From: Desulfarculales bacterium UBA702
GTDB lineage: Bacteria > Desulfobacterota > Syntrophobacteria > Syntrophobacterales > Syntrophobacteraceae
Length of the DNA: 42,833 nt
Assembly: GCA_002298165.1 (NCBI GenBank)
Contig: DBMI01000053.1
Location: 1-42,833 of the forward strand
Direction of reading: 5' to 3'
Shown: positions 1-8,582 of the stretch, piece after piece
How positions within the stretch are numbered: position 1 is the first letter of the stretch
How the letters are laid out: the number at the start of each line of letters is the position of its first letter
Program-made: the position numbers and the translations under genes
The notes under the pieces: model-generated
The model's database searches: none
Told to the model about the DNA's origin: nothing
The model's input: only the letters and a program-made list of their open reading frames with translations

Positions 1-105
1 CAGAACTTCCTGCACATTACCAATAATTTCAATGCCAATGAACCGTTTTCAGACAGACAGCACCATGTTGAACTGTACTTTTACTATTGCCCCTGGAACA
101 TCATT

Positions 106-149
106 CCGATTCCCTCGCTCAGCGAGGCTTGTTGTGTTCCCGCACCCGG
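106..149. repeat. Dispersed intergenic repeat, family A, copy 1
   Basis: A 44-base segment opening CCGATTCCC and closing TCCCGCACCCGG. It matches, with few mismatches and a one-base length difference, a second segment at 27516-27560. Both hold a short internal inverted repeat around CGCT/GCGAGG. Both copies lie outside genes and both follow a similar ACTATT-containing flank, so the repeated unit may begin a little upstream. Function is unknown; it resembles the palindromic intergenic repeats common in bacterial genomes. Confidence 0.6.
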
Positions 150-201
150 GTGTAAATCCGGGCTATCCGCTGTAACACTCTAATTTCGTATGGAGTAGCG
201 C

Positions 202-227
202 ATGGCGCGGTCAGGAGACCGCGCCAT
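202..227. other. Perfect 11-bp hairpin
   Basis: The arms at 202-212 (ATGGCGCGGTC) and 217-227 are exact reverse complements around a four-base AGGA loop. No T-run follows on either strand, so it is not a canonical intrinsic terminator. It could still mark the end of a gene lying left of the window, or be part of a mobile palindromic repeat. Confidence 0.5.
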
Positions 228-300
228 TACCCAGGAGGCCCATAATCGGGATGCATTCGGGAAAAAATCAAATCAACCACTAAACCGTGACTCATAACCC

Positions 301-328
301 CGCAACCCGCAACTCGCAACTCGCAACG
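301..328. repeat. Tandem heptamer CGCAACY, four copies
   Basis: Four consecutive heptamers read CGCAACC, CGCAACT, CGCAACT and CGCAACG. A related fragment (CAACCCGCAACTT) occurs near 36871-36883, also between genes. It may be a simple sequence repeat or the degenerate end of a dispersed element. Confidence 0.55.
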
Positions 329-443
329 CAACCGACTTGCAATCTTCTCACAATCCCGTTTTTTATGCCCCGGAAGTATGCTATTAAGGGGTGAATCAGT
401 TCAAAAAGAAAAGGGTCTGTCTTCGGCTTAAAGAGGGGGGCTT

Positions 444-1802
444 GTGCCGAACGGACGATTTGCGTCCGTTGGTGCGGGATGTGCGGGCGGGTCCGCTCTG
501 AAATGGGGGCATGAGGGGTTGGCGCTTTCCAGCTATAAAGAATCTCTTGATTATCTTTACGGGCTCCAGAAAAACGGAATCAAGTTCGGCCTGAACTGCA
601 CGGAGAATCTCCTGGCAAGGGTCGGCGATCCGCACCGGAAGCTCCGTTTTGTACACATCGCCGGGACAAACGGAAAGGGTTCCACGGCGGCGATGCTGGC
701 CGGCATCCTCGAAGGGCACGGCTATAAGACAGGCCTCTACACATCTCCCCACCTGGTTCGCTTTACGGAAAGGTTCCGCTTGGGCGGCCGCGAAGTTTCA
801 GCAGAACGTATCCTCGATGCTTTTGAAAAAATCCGATCGGTGATTGACGAGAGCCAGCCGCCCACATTTTTCGAAGTCACAACGGCGATGGCTTTCCTCT
901 GTTTTGCCGAGGAGAAAGTCGATTGGGTCATTGCCGAAACAGGGCTCGGCGGGCGGCTTGACGCAACAAATGTTATCCATCCCGAGGTATGCGTAATTAC
1001 TAACATAGGATTTGATCACCAGGAGTATCTCGGCTCGACCTTGAGTTCGATTGCCCGTGAAAAAGCGGGAATCATAAAGGAATTTGTTCCGCTGGTAACC
1101 GGGGCCCTGCAACCCGTGGTCCAGGGAATTTTCAAGACCACCTGCATGAACCAAAAGGCGCCGCTCTACAGGGCAAAGACCGATTTCCGCGTCAGGCGGC
1201 ATGCGGACAGTTCTTTCCAGTACCGAGGAATCAGCCGCCAGTGGCAGAATCTTCGCGTAAATCTGAACGGGCTACATCAGACCGGAAATGCGGCTCTCGC
1301 GGTTGCCGCTACGGAATTGCTGGAGAAAAAAGGCCTTCTTTCAATTAACCCGCCCGTTGTGGAACAGGCACTCGCGGAGGTAAGCTGGCCCGCGCGGCTC
1401 GAGGTGCTTGACCGCAACCCGACTATTCTGCTCGATGGAGCGCATAATGCGCAGGGAGCTGAATCACTTCGGGATTCCCTCAAAGAATGCTTTCAATTCG
1501 AAAAGCTGCACCTGGTACTCGGGATTATGGCTGACAAGGATATCAGGAGCATTCTGAGGCGGCTCCTTCCGCTTGCTGAAACAGCCATTTTCACGCAGCC
1601 TCGCTACTCGCGGGCTGCTAATCCGGACGAGTTGCGAAAGATGGCGCGCTCATATATCCAGAGGCACTACGTGATTCCCGACCCAGCATCAGCGATCGCG
1701 CAGGCGAGGCACCTTGCGGGTCCCGATGATCTTATCTGCATTACCGGTTCGCTTTATTTCGCTGGAGAGGTAAAGGAGCTTTTCGGGGAGAAGGGGCTGT
1801 GA
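444..1802 (+). CDS. folC: Bifunctional folylpolyglutamate synthase / dihydrofolate synthase
   Basis: This Mur-ligase-family enzyme adds glutamate to dihydropteroate and/or to folates in the cytoplasm, using ATP. The P-loop GTNGKGS lies at residues 74-80. The family motif SPHL follows at about 100, and DGAHNAQG, the conserved element of the C-terminal domain, is near residue 331. The length of about 450 residues is normal. The start is uncertain: GTG at 444 follows a purine run (AGAGGGGGG), but the first 25 residues are low-complexity and unlike the family. TTG at 519, giving MALSSYKESLDYL, fits the usual N-terminus better. The stop codon overlaps the lptD start by four bases (GTGA), so the two genes are translationally coupled. 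Confidence 0.93.
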   Translation: MPNGRFASVGAGCAGGSALKWGHEGLALSSYKESLDYLYGLQKNGIKFGLNCTENLLARVGDPHRKLRFVHIAGTNGKGSTAAMLAGILEGHGYKTGLYTSPHLVRFTERFRLGGREVSAERILDAFEKIRSVIDESQPPTFFEVTTAMAFLCFAEEKVDWVIAETGLGGRLDATNVIHPEVCVITNIGFDHQEYLGSTLSSIAREKAGIIKEFVPLVTGALQPVVQGIFKTTCMNQKAPLYRAKTDFRVRRHADSSFQYRGISRQWQNLRVNLNGLHQTGNAALAVAATELLEKKGLLSINPPVVEQALAEVSWPARLEVLDRNPTILLDGAHNAQGAESLRDSLKECFQFEKLHLVLGIMADKDIRSILRRLLPLAETAIFTQPRYSRAANPDELRKMARSYIQRHYVIPDPASAIAQARHLAGPDDLICITGSLYFAGEVKELFGEKGL

Positions 1803-4063
1803 ATCGATTGTTCCCAGAAGTAGTGCGAAGGGGCCTTCTTCTTTGCTGCATGTTGATGATTATTACTGGCGCCCACACCGCGGACGCAGCCGATCCCGCG
1901 CCTTTTTCCGGCTCGTTCATGCTGGATCAGGGAATGGCCGCCGATGCGGCCAGGAGCGAGTGGAATATCGAGGCGCAAGCGCTTGCATACGATCAGCAGC
2001 GCGACCTGTACGAAGCTGAGGGCGATGTAAAGATAACCTCGGGTGACCGCGTAATTCAGGCTGACCGCGCCGCGCTCGACATGCAGGAGCGAAAAGCGGA
2101 ACTCTGGGGTAATGTTTATCTGAAATACGGAAGAAACTGGCTGAAAGGCAGCCACGTCACTTGGAATCTCGACAATGAGACGGGATGGGTGGACGATGGT
2201 ATTGTTTTCTTTGAAGAAAACAAGTTCTTCGTCCAGGGCCGGAACATCAACAAGACGGGTCCCAACACGCTTACTGCCGCCGAAGGTTATCTGACCACTT
2301 GCGATCCGTCCCATCCGGATTGGAAAATCCAGTACCAGAGCATGAATGTCGAGGTCGGCGGCTACGCCTGGGCAAGGAATATATCCATGTGGGCCGGTCC
2401 TGTGCCGGTCGCGTTCCTGCCGATGGCGGGCGTTCCAGTTAAAAGGGAGCGTCAGTCCGGTTTCCTGCTGCCTTGGGCCGGGTATTCCGATCTGCTCGGC
2501 TACGACTTCGAAATACCCTATTATTGGGTTATCCGGGATGATATGGACCTCACTTTCTATGCCCGCTACATGAGCGAGAGGGGATTCATGGGAGGTCTTG
2601 AATTCCAGATCAATAACCCCGAGTGGGGAAAAGGCGTCTGGATGTTCAACTACCTTAGCGACCAGGTGGATAAGTCGCTTTTAGCCGACCAGGGGTATAC
2701 CTTCGAAACTCGGGATCGGTTCTGGGCCCGCGCACGCCACGACGTGCAACTCCCCTGGAACATCACGGGCAAAATCGACATCGATCTGGTAAGCGACAAG
2801 AATTTTCTCCAGGAATTCTGGAACGGTTCAACCTCGTATAACCATACGGAAAAGATTTTCCAGCTTTACTCCGGGCGGGGAAGTCTCTACGACTCGACCT
2901 CGCTTGTCCGGGAGTCAACGATTTACCTGGAAAAGCGCAGGGAATCGGATCTGCTCAGCATGGATCTGAGATACTTCCAGGAGCTTCAGGATGCAATCGA
3001 GCCAAGCACGGTCCAGAAGCTCCCCGGATTTACCTACACGATCATTCCAAAATGGGTGGGCGACAGCAATCTGTACTACACGCTGAATAGTTCCGCCGTC
3101 GATTATCTGCGGCGGGAGGGCGATCAGGAACAAAGGCTTGATATCAGCCCGCGAGTCTATTACCCCTTGCACTGGTTGGATTACATTAATGTAGAACCCT
3201 CCACGGGTTTTCGGTCAACATCCTACATAGTGGATTGGGACAACAAGAACTACGACAACTTTAATCAGCGGGCGGTAACGGACACCAGCATCGAGATAAA
3301 TTCACGCGTGAACAGGGTATTCCCGGTCAGCCTCGGCAATACTGTTGCGCTCCAGCACTCGTTTCGGCCAGAAATTGCATACGAATACTCCGAACAGGCA
3401 ATATATGGGCATACGCCCAGGCTTGACCGGATCGATCAGGACCTGTCTCGGAGCGGTGTACGTTATGGATTTTCAACTTTCCTCACGGCCAAAAACGTTG
3501 TCAACGATCGATTGGGAAACTCTGTTACCAGCTATCGCGATTGGGCGCGGCTGAGGGTCTTTCAGTTCTACAATATTGAAAAACCGGCGGTGGAGGATCC
3601 GTTCTTCACCACTAACTTTATGGATGAGGGGTTCTCGCCGGTCGGCCTCAGGTTTGATTTGATGCCGCTCAAATACATTACTCTTTCCTACAATGCGGAT
3701 CTTGATTTCCGGTCAAAGAGCCAGGGGGACCTGCATGATTTTTTCGTCACCCTGGACAGCGGAAAGGGCCATATAGTGAGAGTGGATTATCAGCGCCGGA
3801 GCGATCTTGGAATAAATGAAATTACAACTGCCGTCCTTCTTAAGACGCTGCGCAATATCTACCTGAATGCTTATTATGACTATTTTCTGGAAGAGGGATA
3901 CCTTTACCAGCAGGGATATGGGCTCAAGTACGTCCGAGGATGCTGGGGGGTCGGACTCGCCTTCGAGAGGCTGGGAGAAGACAACAGGTTCGTGGTCACA
4001 ATCGACCTGATGGGCCTTGGCACGATTGGGCGCTCTCTTACCACATCGAGCATGAGTAATTGA
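1799..4063 (+). CDS. lptD: LPS-assembly protein LptD (outer-membrane beta-barrel)
   Basis: LptD with LptE inserts lipopolysaccharide into the outer leaflet of the outer membrane. A signal peptide covers residues 1 to about 30 (hydrophobic LLLCCMLMII, then an Ala-rich cleavage region). An OstA-type periplasmic domain follows at roughly 55-160, with sequences such as YEAEGDVKI. The rest is a long, aromatic-rich beta-barrel. The length of 754 residues is close to the 784 of E. coli. Cysteines in the mature part are sparse: C168 (TTCDPSHPDW) matches the conserved middle cysteine, and C715 (GCWGVGLAFE) matches the C-terminal Cys-Cys pair, of which only one is present. The N-terminal partner cysteine is missing, so a single disulfide C168-C715 is expected. 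The GTG start lies inside the folC stop. Confidence 0.93.
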   Translation: MNRLFPEVVRRGLLLCCMLMIITGAHTADAADPAPFSGSFMLDQGMAADAARSEWNIEAQALAYDQQRDLYEAEGDVKITSGDRVIQADRAALDMQERKAELWGNVYLKYGRNWLKGSHVTWNLDNETGWVDDGIVFFEENKFFVQGRNINKTGPNTLTAAEGYLTTCDPSHPDWKIQYQSMNVEVGGYAWARNISMWAGPVPVAFLPMAGVPVKRERQSGFLLPWAGYSDLLGYDFEIPYYWVIRDDMDLTFYARYMSERGFMGGLEFQINNPEWGKGVWMFNYLSDQVDKSLLADQGYTFETRDRFWARARHDVQLPWNITGKIDIDLVSDKNFLQEFWNGSTSYNHTEKIFQLYSGRGSLYDSTSLVRESTIYLEKRRESDLLSMDLRYFQELQDAIEPSTVQKLPGFTYTIIPKWVGDSNLYYTLNSSAVDYLRREGDQEQRLDISPRVYYPLHWLDYINVEPSTGFRSTSYIVDWDNKNYDNFNQRAVTDTSIEINSRVNRVFPVSLGNTVALQHSFRPEIAYEYSEQAIYGHTPRLDRIDQDLSRSGVRYGFSTFLTAKNVVNDRLGNSVTSYRDWARLRVFQFYNIEKPAVEDPFFTTNFMDEGFSPVGLRFDLMPLKYITLSYNADLDFRSKSQGDLHDFFVTLDSGKGHIVRVDYQRRSDLGINEITTAVLLKTLRNIYLNAYYDYFLEEGYLYQQGYGLKYVRGCWGVGLAFERLGEDNRFVVTIDLMGLGTIGRSLTTSSMSN

Positions 4064-4152
4064 TAATGGAGGTCTTGGGGATTTGCGGTACTGAGCTTTG
4101 GAGTTTGTAAAATCCTCGAGTCCTAAATTCTTAAAGTCCCTCAATTCATTCC

Positions 4153-4181
4153 TTGACAAGTTGGGGCCTCGCCGGTATCAT
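4153..4181 (+). promoter_or_regulatory. Sigma-70-type promoter for rplM-rpsI
   Basis: A perfect -35 TTGACA at 4153-4158 is separated by 17 bases from TATCAT at 4176-4181 (five of six bases match TATAAT). Transcription would begin near 4188, about 37 bases before the rplM ATG. This is the best-matching housekeeping promoter in the window and fits a highly expressed ribosomal protein operon. Confidence 0.75.
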
Positions 4182-4224
4182 TCGCTGCTTCAGGTTAATT
4201 TTTCAAATTTCGGAGATCCAGTCA

Positions 4225-4668
4225 ATGAAAACTGAGAGCGCAAAGTTTGAGCCGGATAAGCGCAAGTGGATCGTAGTCGATGCCGAAAACCAGGTGCTCG
4301 GCCGGCTGGCGAGCCAGGTGGCGGTACGGATTCGCGGCAAGCACCTCCCAACTTACTCTCCGCACGTCGATACCGGCGATTTCGTCGTTGTCATAAATGC
4401 AGACAAGATCAAGCTGACGGGCGATAAGTGGAATCAGAAGACCTATTACCGATACAGCGGCTATATGGGCGGCCTTAAGGCTACCACAGCCCGCAAGCTT
4501 ATTCAGGAAAAGCCCGATCGGATGATACGCCTTGCCGTATGGGGCATGTTGCCAAAGAACCGCTTGGGGCGTAAACTTATCAAGAAGCTTAAGATTTACA
4601 CAGGCTCCGAGCATCGGCATGAGGCTCAGCAGCCTGCAACTTTTAAGTTGATCGAAAGAAACCAATAG
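4225..4668 (+). CDS. rplM: 50S ribosomal protein L13
   Basis: L13 is an early-assembly protein of the large subunit. The 147-residue product has the family sequence RKWIVVDAENQVLGRLAS at the N-terminus and the signature WGMLPKNRLGRKLIKKLKIY near residues 107-126. The reading frame stays open upstream to 4153, but that stretch contains the promoter, and the ATG at 4225 is preceded by CGGAG at 4211-4215 and gives the usual length. It is followed after 60 bases by rpsI, the partner found next to it in most bacteria. Confidence 0.97.
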   Translation: MKTESAKFEPDKRKWIVVDAENQVLGRLASQVAVRIRGKHLPTYSPHVDTGDFVVVINADKIKLTGDKWNQKTYYRYSGYMGGLKATTARKLIQEKPDRMIRLAVWGMLPKNRLGRKLIKKLKIYTGSEHRHEAQQPATFKLIERNQ

Positions 4669-4728
4669 TTGGGCTGAACGGAGCCATGCCCATCGGGCAG
4701 GGAAATACTTTCAGGAGATTTTTTCTAA

Positions 4729-5121
4729 ATGGCTGACGAACGTTTTTACGCAACGGGAAAAAGAAAAACCTCGGTGGCGAGGGTTTGGCTCAAGCCGGGA
4801 ACTGGCAGGGTCGAGATAAACAAGAGGCCCTCGGAGGAGTACCTGGATCGGGAAACGAGCAAGATGGTTATTGCTCAGCCTATGGCCCTTACAAATACGG
4901 TGGGTAAGCTCGACATTTACGTAACCGTGATGGGTGGAGGTATTTCGGGACAGGCAGGCGCGATCCGGCACGGGATTTCGAAGGCGCTGCTCGAACTCAA
5001 TCCCGAATTCCGTGAGGTTTTGAAAAGAGCTGGCTTCCTAACCCGCGATTCGCGGGTCAAAGAGCGGAAAAAATACGGTCGCAAGAGCGCCAGGGCGCGA
5101 TTCCAGTATTCGAAACGCTAA
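4729..5121 (+). CDS. rpsI: 30S ribosomal protein S9
   Basis: S9 is a small-subunit protein whose basic C-terminal tail reaches the P-site tRNA. The 130-residue product starts with the family's FYATGKRKTSVARVW and ends with the typical SARARFQYSKR tail, finishing in the conserved Lys-Arg. A ribosome binding site AGGAG lies at about 4712-4716. It forms an operon with rplM. A GC-rich CCCCGG/CCGGGG hairpin at 5128-5148 lies just after the stop but has no T-run. Confidence 0.97.
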   Translation: MADERFYATGKRKTSVARVWLKPGTGRVEINKRPSEEYLDRETSKMVIAQPMALTNTVGKLDIYVTVMGGGISGQAGAIRHGISKALLELNPEFREVLKRAGFLTRDSRVKERKKYGRKSARARFQYSKR

Positions 5122-5286
5122 GCCGGACCCCGGAGTCATCAGCCGGGGCCGTATAGGCTACCCGGTTTTGCCCTTCACTTTGTAAGCGAAATTTGTAGCG
5201 AAACCGAAAAGCTCGGGTCTGAATAATGGGGCGCTGTGCCGTCGGTGCAGTGCCCCTCATTTTGTCTGCGTCATGGAGCCCTTCAA

Positions 5287-6327
5287 ATGTCCGTGCGAGT
5301 TGCAATAGCCGGCGCTTCCGGCTACACGGGTTTCGAGCTTGTGCGCCTCCTGTGCGCCCATCCTTCCGTCGTGATAACCGGGATTACTTCGAGGCAGCAA
5401 AAGGGCCACAGGCTTGACGACCATTATCCTGCCCTCAAGGGGCATTGCGATCTTGTATTCACCGATCCGGACCCTGAAATGCTGGCCTCCTCGGCCGACG
5501 TGGTCTTTACCGCCCTGCCTCACGAGGCTGCGATGAACATCGTGCCGGTGTTGCTGCAACTCGGGGTGAAAGTAATCGACCTTAGTGCCGATTATCGCCT
5601 GAGGAGCGCCGAAGTTTACGGGCAGTGGTACTCGGCGCACAAAACTCCAGAACTCCTGGGCGAAGCCGTCTACGGGCTCCCTGAACTACATCGCGATCGC
5701 ATCAGGGCGGCCCGCCTCGTGGCAAACCCCGGGTGCTATCCGACAAGCGTTATTCTTGCCACGGCGCCGCTTCTCGAAAAAGGGCTGATCGACCCGTCCA
5801 GCATTATCGCGGATTCCAAATCCGGGGTTTCCGGTGCGGGGCGCGGGGCATCGCTGGGGGTCCATTTTTGCGAAGTAAATGAGAGTTTCAAAGCCTACAA
5901 GGTGGCAGAGCACAGGCATACGCCCGAAATTGAGCAGGAACTGAGCGCGATTGCCGGGTCGAATGTGGTAATCAATTTTACGCCTCATCTTGTCCCGATG
6001 AGCCGCGGGATTTTGAGCACCGTTTACGCCAGTCTCGGGAAGGGAGTGGTGGGCGAAGACGTTGACACTGCATTTAAAGCTTTTTATGCGGGCGAGTCTT
6101 TTGTAAGGTTATCAGGGCCTGGAGCGCTTCCGACTTCTCTCCAGGTGCGAGGCAGCAATTATTGTGACCTCGGCTGGAAGGTGGACCAGCGCACCGGAAG
6201 AGTCATAGTGGTTTCGGTCATAGACAATCTTACTCGTGGTGCATCCGGCCAGGCGGTATGTAATATGAATATCATGTGCGGGTTTGCCGAGAATACCGGG
6301 CTGGCTTTCGCCCCCTGGCAGCCGTAA
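5287..6327 (+). CDS. argC: N-acetyl-gamma-glutamyl-phosphate reductase
   Basis: This enzyme catalyses the third step of arginine biosynthesis, the NADPH-dependent reduction of N-acetylglutamyl-5-phosphate to the semialdehyde, in the cytoplasm. The 346-residue product has the nucleotide-binding GASGYTG at residues 9-15. The catalytic cysteine C150 is in NPGCYPTS, and the conserved EHRHTPEIEQ follows. The frame is open back to 5236, but the ATG at 5287 is preceded by GGAG at 5275-5278 and begins exactly at the Rossmann strand, so I chose it. No other arg genes are adjacent; argC next to rplM-rpsI is a recurring arrangement in deltaproteobacteria, as far as I recall. Confidence 0.96.
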   Translation: MSVRVAIAGASGYTGFELVRLLCAHPSVVITGITSRQQKGHRLDDHYPALKGHCDLVFTDPDPEMLASSADVVFTALPHEAAMNIVPVLLQLGVKVIDLSADYRLRSAEVYGQWYSAHKTPELLGEAVYGLPELHRDRIRAARLVANPGCYPTSVILATAPLLEKGLIDPSSIIADSKSGVSGAGRGASLGVHFCEVNESFKAYKVAEHRHTPEIEQELSAIAGSNVVINFTPHLVPMSRGILSTVYASLGKGVVGEDVDTAFKAFYAGESFVRLSGPGALPTSLQVRGSNYCDLGWKVDQRTGRVIVVSVIDNLTRGASGQAVCNMNIMCGFAENTGLAFAPWQP

Positions 6328-6389
6328 TGGGTGGCCGCAAGTGTGGAGCAGGGCCGAAAATCCCGCCCACTAAATGCCCATAGGAATAT

Positions 6390-7160
6390 ATGAACGAACA
6401 TGATATCCAGGCCCGGCGAAACATCAAGCTGGTCCTTGAATATGACGGCTCAAGTTATCATGGGTGGCAGCGGCAGGCCGGCAGCCTTTCTGTTCAGGAA
6501 ATCGTCGAATCGCGGCTCGGGGTGATGCTGGGCGACAGGGTGGGTGTGCGTGCCTCGGGACGAACCGACGCGGGCGTCCACGCAAAAGGCCAGGTAGTAA
6601 ATTTTTACACTCGAAACAGGCTAAAGCCCGAAGAAATTCTGAGGGGCCTGAACAGCCTCCTTCCGGGCGACATAGTGGTTCTGGATGCCGAAGAGGTGGA
6701 TGAGTCGTTTCATGCGCGCTTTTCCGCCGTCAGCAAGATATATGAATACCACATTCTCAATCGTGCGGTGCCTTCGGCGCTTCTTCGAAAATACGTCTGG
6801 CACGTGCGCCGTCCGCTCTCTCCAGGTCCGATGGAAGAGTGCCTGAAGATGATTTGCGGTATGAAGAATTTTTCAGCCTTCATGACTTCCGGCTCTCCGG
6901 TTTCATCTACCGAGCGCCACATCATGCGGGCAGCCATCGAGCGCTCCGGCACGGATTTTTTAAAGATTTTGTTCGAAGCCAATGGCTTCCTGAGGCAAAT
7001 GGTCAGAAATCTTACCGGCACTCTTGTCGAGGTCGGCAAGGGAAAGCGCACGCCTGAGGAATTTGCAGCTATTCTCGACAGTGGTGACCGCAGAAAGGCC
7101 GGAATGACTGCACCGGCCCATGGCCTTTACCTTGTTTCCGTTAATTACGGCCGTGACTGA
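6390..7160 (+). CDS. truA: tRNA pseudouridine synthase A
   Basis: TruA converts uridines 38, 39 and 40 of the tRNA anticodon arm to pseudouridine. The 256-residue product carries the catalytic motif GRTDAGVHA at residues 57-65, with D60 as the nucleophile. It also has the N-terminal LEYDGSSYHGWQRQ and the C-terminal FLRQMVRNLTGTLVEVGKG, all typical of the family. The start is supported by AGGAA at 6382-6386. It lies 62 bases after argC and 22 bases before the aminotransferase, so the three are probably co-transcribed. Confidence 0.96.
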   Translation: MNEHDIQARRNIKLVLEYDGSSYHGWQRQAGSLSVQEIVESRLGVMLGDRVGVRASGRTDAGVHAKGQVVNFYTRNRLKPEEILRGLNSLLPGDIVVLDAEEVDESFHARFSAVSKIYEYHILNRAVPSALLRKYVWHVRRPLSPGPMEECLKMICGMKNFSAFMTSGSPVSSTERHIMRAAIERSGTDFLKILFEANGFLRQMVRNLTGTLVEVGKGKRTPEEFAAILDSGDRRKAGMTAPAHGLYLVSVNYGRD

Positions 7161-7182
7161 ATGTAATCGGGGGGAAAGCAGA

Positions 7183-8379
7183 ATGAGATTGGCCCAGAGG
7201 ATTTCCCGCATTAAACCTTCCGCCACCCTTGCCATCAACGCAAAGGCCAAGGAGCTTAAGCGAAGCGGTGTCAACGTGGTAAACTTCGGGGTAGGCGAGC
7301 CGGACTGTGACACGCCCCCATCAATTCGGGAATCGGCGATAAAAAGCATTTGCAGCGGCCAGACCCGCTATACGGCCGTGGGTGGTATCGACGAACTCAA
7401 AGATGCAATTTGTCGGACCATGAAAGCCGATTACGGGCTCTCTTACGGGTTGGAAAACGTGCTCGTATCCTGTGGAGGCAAGCACGCTCTCTACAACCTC
7501 TTCCAGGCGCTGCTCGACCCGGGAGATGAAGTTATAATCCCTTCTCCTTTCTGGGTCAGTTATCCGGACATGGTGGAGCTTTCGGGTGCGACCCCGGTCA
7601 TAGTGCGTTGTTCCGAGGAAAATGACTTCAGACTGACCCCGGGGGACCTCGAAGAAGCAATTACGCCGAAAACCCGGCTGTTCATTCTCAACAGTCCTTC
7701 CAATCCAACCGGCAAGTACTACGGGGAAAAAGAACTTCAAGGTCTTGCCGAGGTCCTGCTGCGGCATGAAAACGTTCTCGTGGTAAGCGATGATATCTAT
7801 TACCGAATTCTTTCCGGGGGCCGGAAATGGGTCAACATAGGCATGGCCGAGAACCGGTTGCTTGATCGCACTTTCATCGTGAACGGTGTCAGCAAGAGCT
7901 ATTGCATGACGGGGTGGCGAATTGGCTACCTTGTTGGTAATGCCGAGGCAATCAAGGCGGCTACCAAGGTTCAGAGCCAGTCTACCAGCAATCCTACATC
8001 CATTTCCCAGTGGGCCAGCGTCGAGGCGCTAAACGGCGACCAGTCAAATGTGGAAAGAATGGGGGAAATATTCGAGGTCCGGCGCCGCCTTGTTCTTGAC
8101 AGGCTTTCCAACCTGCCGGGCGTCACATGCCCGGAACCCGATGGAGCGTTTTACGTATTTCCGAACTTCAGCGCCTATTTTGGACGCAAGGCCGGCGGGC
8201 GTGAGATAACAGGGTCGGTGGACCTTGCCGACTACCTGATGGAAACCGCCCATGTTGCCGTGGTCCCCGGGGTGGCATTCGGAGAGGACAAATGCCTGCG
8301 GCTCTCCTATGCACTTTCCGGAGAAGAGATATCGAGAGGGTTTGACGCGATTGAAATCGCTCTGAAAAAGCTCTCATAA
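7183..8379 (+). CDS. Aspartate aminotransferase-type PLP enzyme (class I, Ib subgroup)
   Basis: Class I aminotransferase, probably transferring the amino group between aspartate and 2-oxoglutarate in the cytoplasm. In the 398-residue product the pyridoxal-phosphate lysine is K238, in VSKSYCMTGWRIGY. N174 in SPSNPTG and D203/Y206 in SDDIYY are the expected cofactor contacts, and the N-terminal RISRIKPSATLAINAKAKEL is typical of Bacillus/Thermus-like AspATs. The ATG at 7183 follows a GGGGGAAAG binding site; the frame is open further back into truA but without similarity. Related branches accept prephenate or aromatic substrates, which the sequence alone cannot exclude. Confidence 0.9.
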   Translation: MRLAQRISRIKPSATLAINAKAKELKRSGVNVVNFGVGEPDCDTPPSIRESAIKSICSGQTRYTAVGGIDELKDAICRTMKADYGLSYGLENVLVSCGGKHALYNLFQALLDPGDEVIIPSPFWVSYPDMVELSGATPVIVRCSEENDFRLTPGDLEEAITPKTRLFILNSPSNPTGKYYGEKELQGLAEVLLRHENVLVVSDDIYYRILSGGRKWVNIGMAENRLLDRTFIVNGVSKSYCMTGWRIGYLVGNAEAIKAATKVQSQSTSNPTSISQWASVEALNGDQSNVERMGEIFEVRRRLVLDRLSNLPGVTCPEPDGAFYVFPNFSAYFGRKAGGREITGSVDLADYLMETAHVAVVPGVAFGEDKCLRLSYALSGEEISRGFDAIEIALKKLS

Positions 8380-8519
8380 AAAAACTCGGGTGGGATGGAA
8401 GTAAACGTTGTTTGTGCACAGGCTTCATCGTGCCCATCGAAGCGGTTGGAGTGCATGTTGAAGCCTGTATCCCACATTTCATAATCCCAACACCATTCAA
8501 TTTATGCAGATTCCACGTG

Positions 8520-8539
8520 GGCAGGCTTTCCAGCCTGCC
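8520..8539. repeat. REP-like hairpin, family B, copy 1
   Basis: GGCAGGCT and AGCCTGCC form a perfect 8-bp stem around TTCC. The reverse complement recurs at 29852-29871 with the loop GGAA and is followed in both cases by a C/A-rich CCCAC-type flank, so the copies are in opposite orientation. It lies in the leader of the radical SAM gene and argues that translation starts downstream of it. Confidence 0.6.
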
Positions 8540-8582
8540 GATGCGAGCCTTCATCCCTGTTTACCGTGAAGTTTCCTATTGG

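Larger units (their letters stand above)
1..443. other. Intergenic region at the left edge
   Basis: No supportable gene was found. Frame 1 is open from base 1 to a stop at 181-183, but its second half is the family A repeat, so coding is doubtful. The stretch holds the repeat at 106-149, the hairpin at 202-227 and the heptamer array at 301-328. The purine-rich AGAGGGGGG just before 444 is a possible ribosome binding site for folC. Confidence 0.5.

Noticed and set aside
1..183. Open frame at the left edge (60 codons to a TAA)
   Set aside because: Its second half coincides with the dispersed repeat at 106-149, and no protein family features are seen.
5128..5148. CCCCGG/CCGGGG hairpin after rpsI as terminator
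   Set aside because: It is only six pairs with a nine-base loop and no T-run; too weak to call a terminator.
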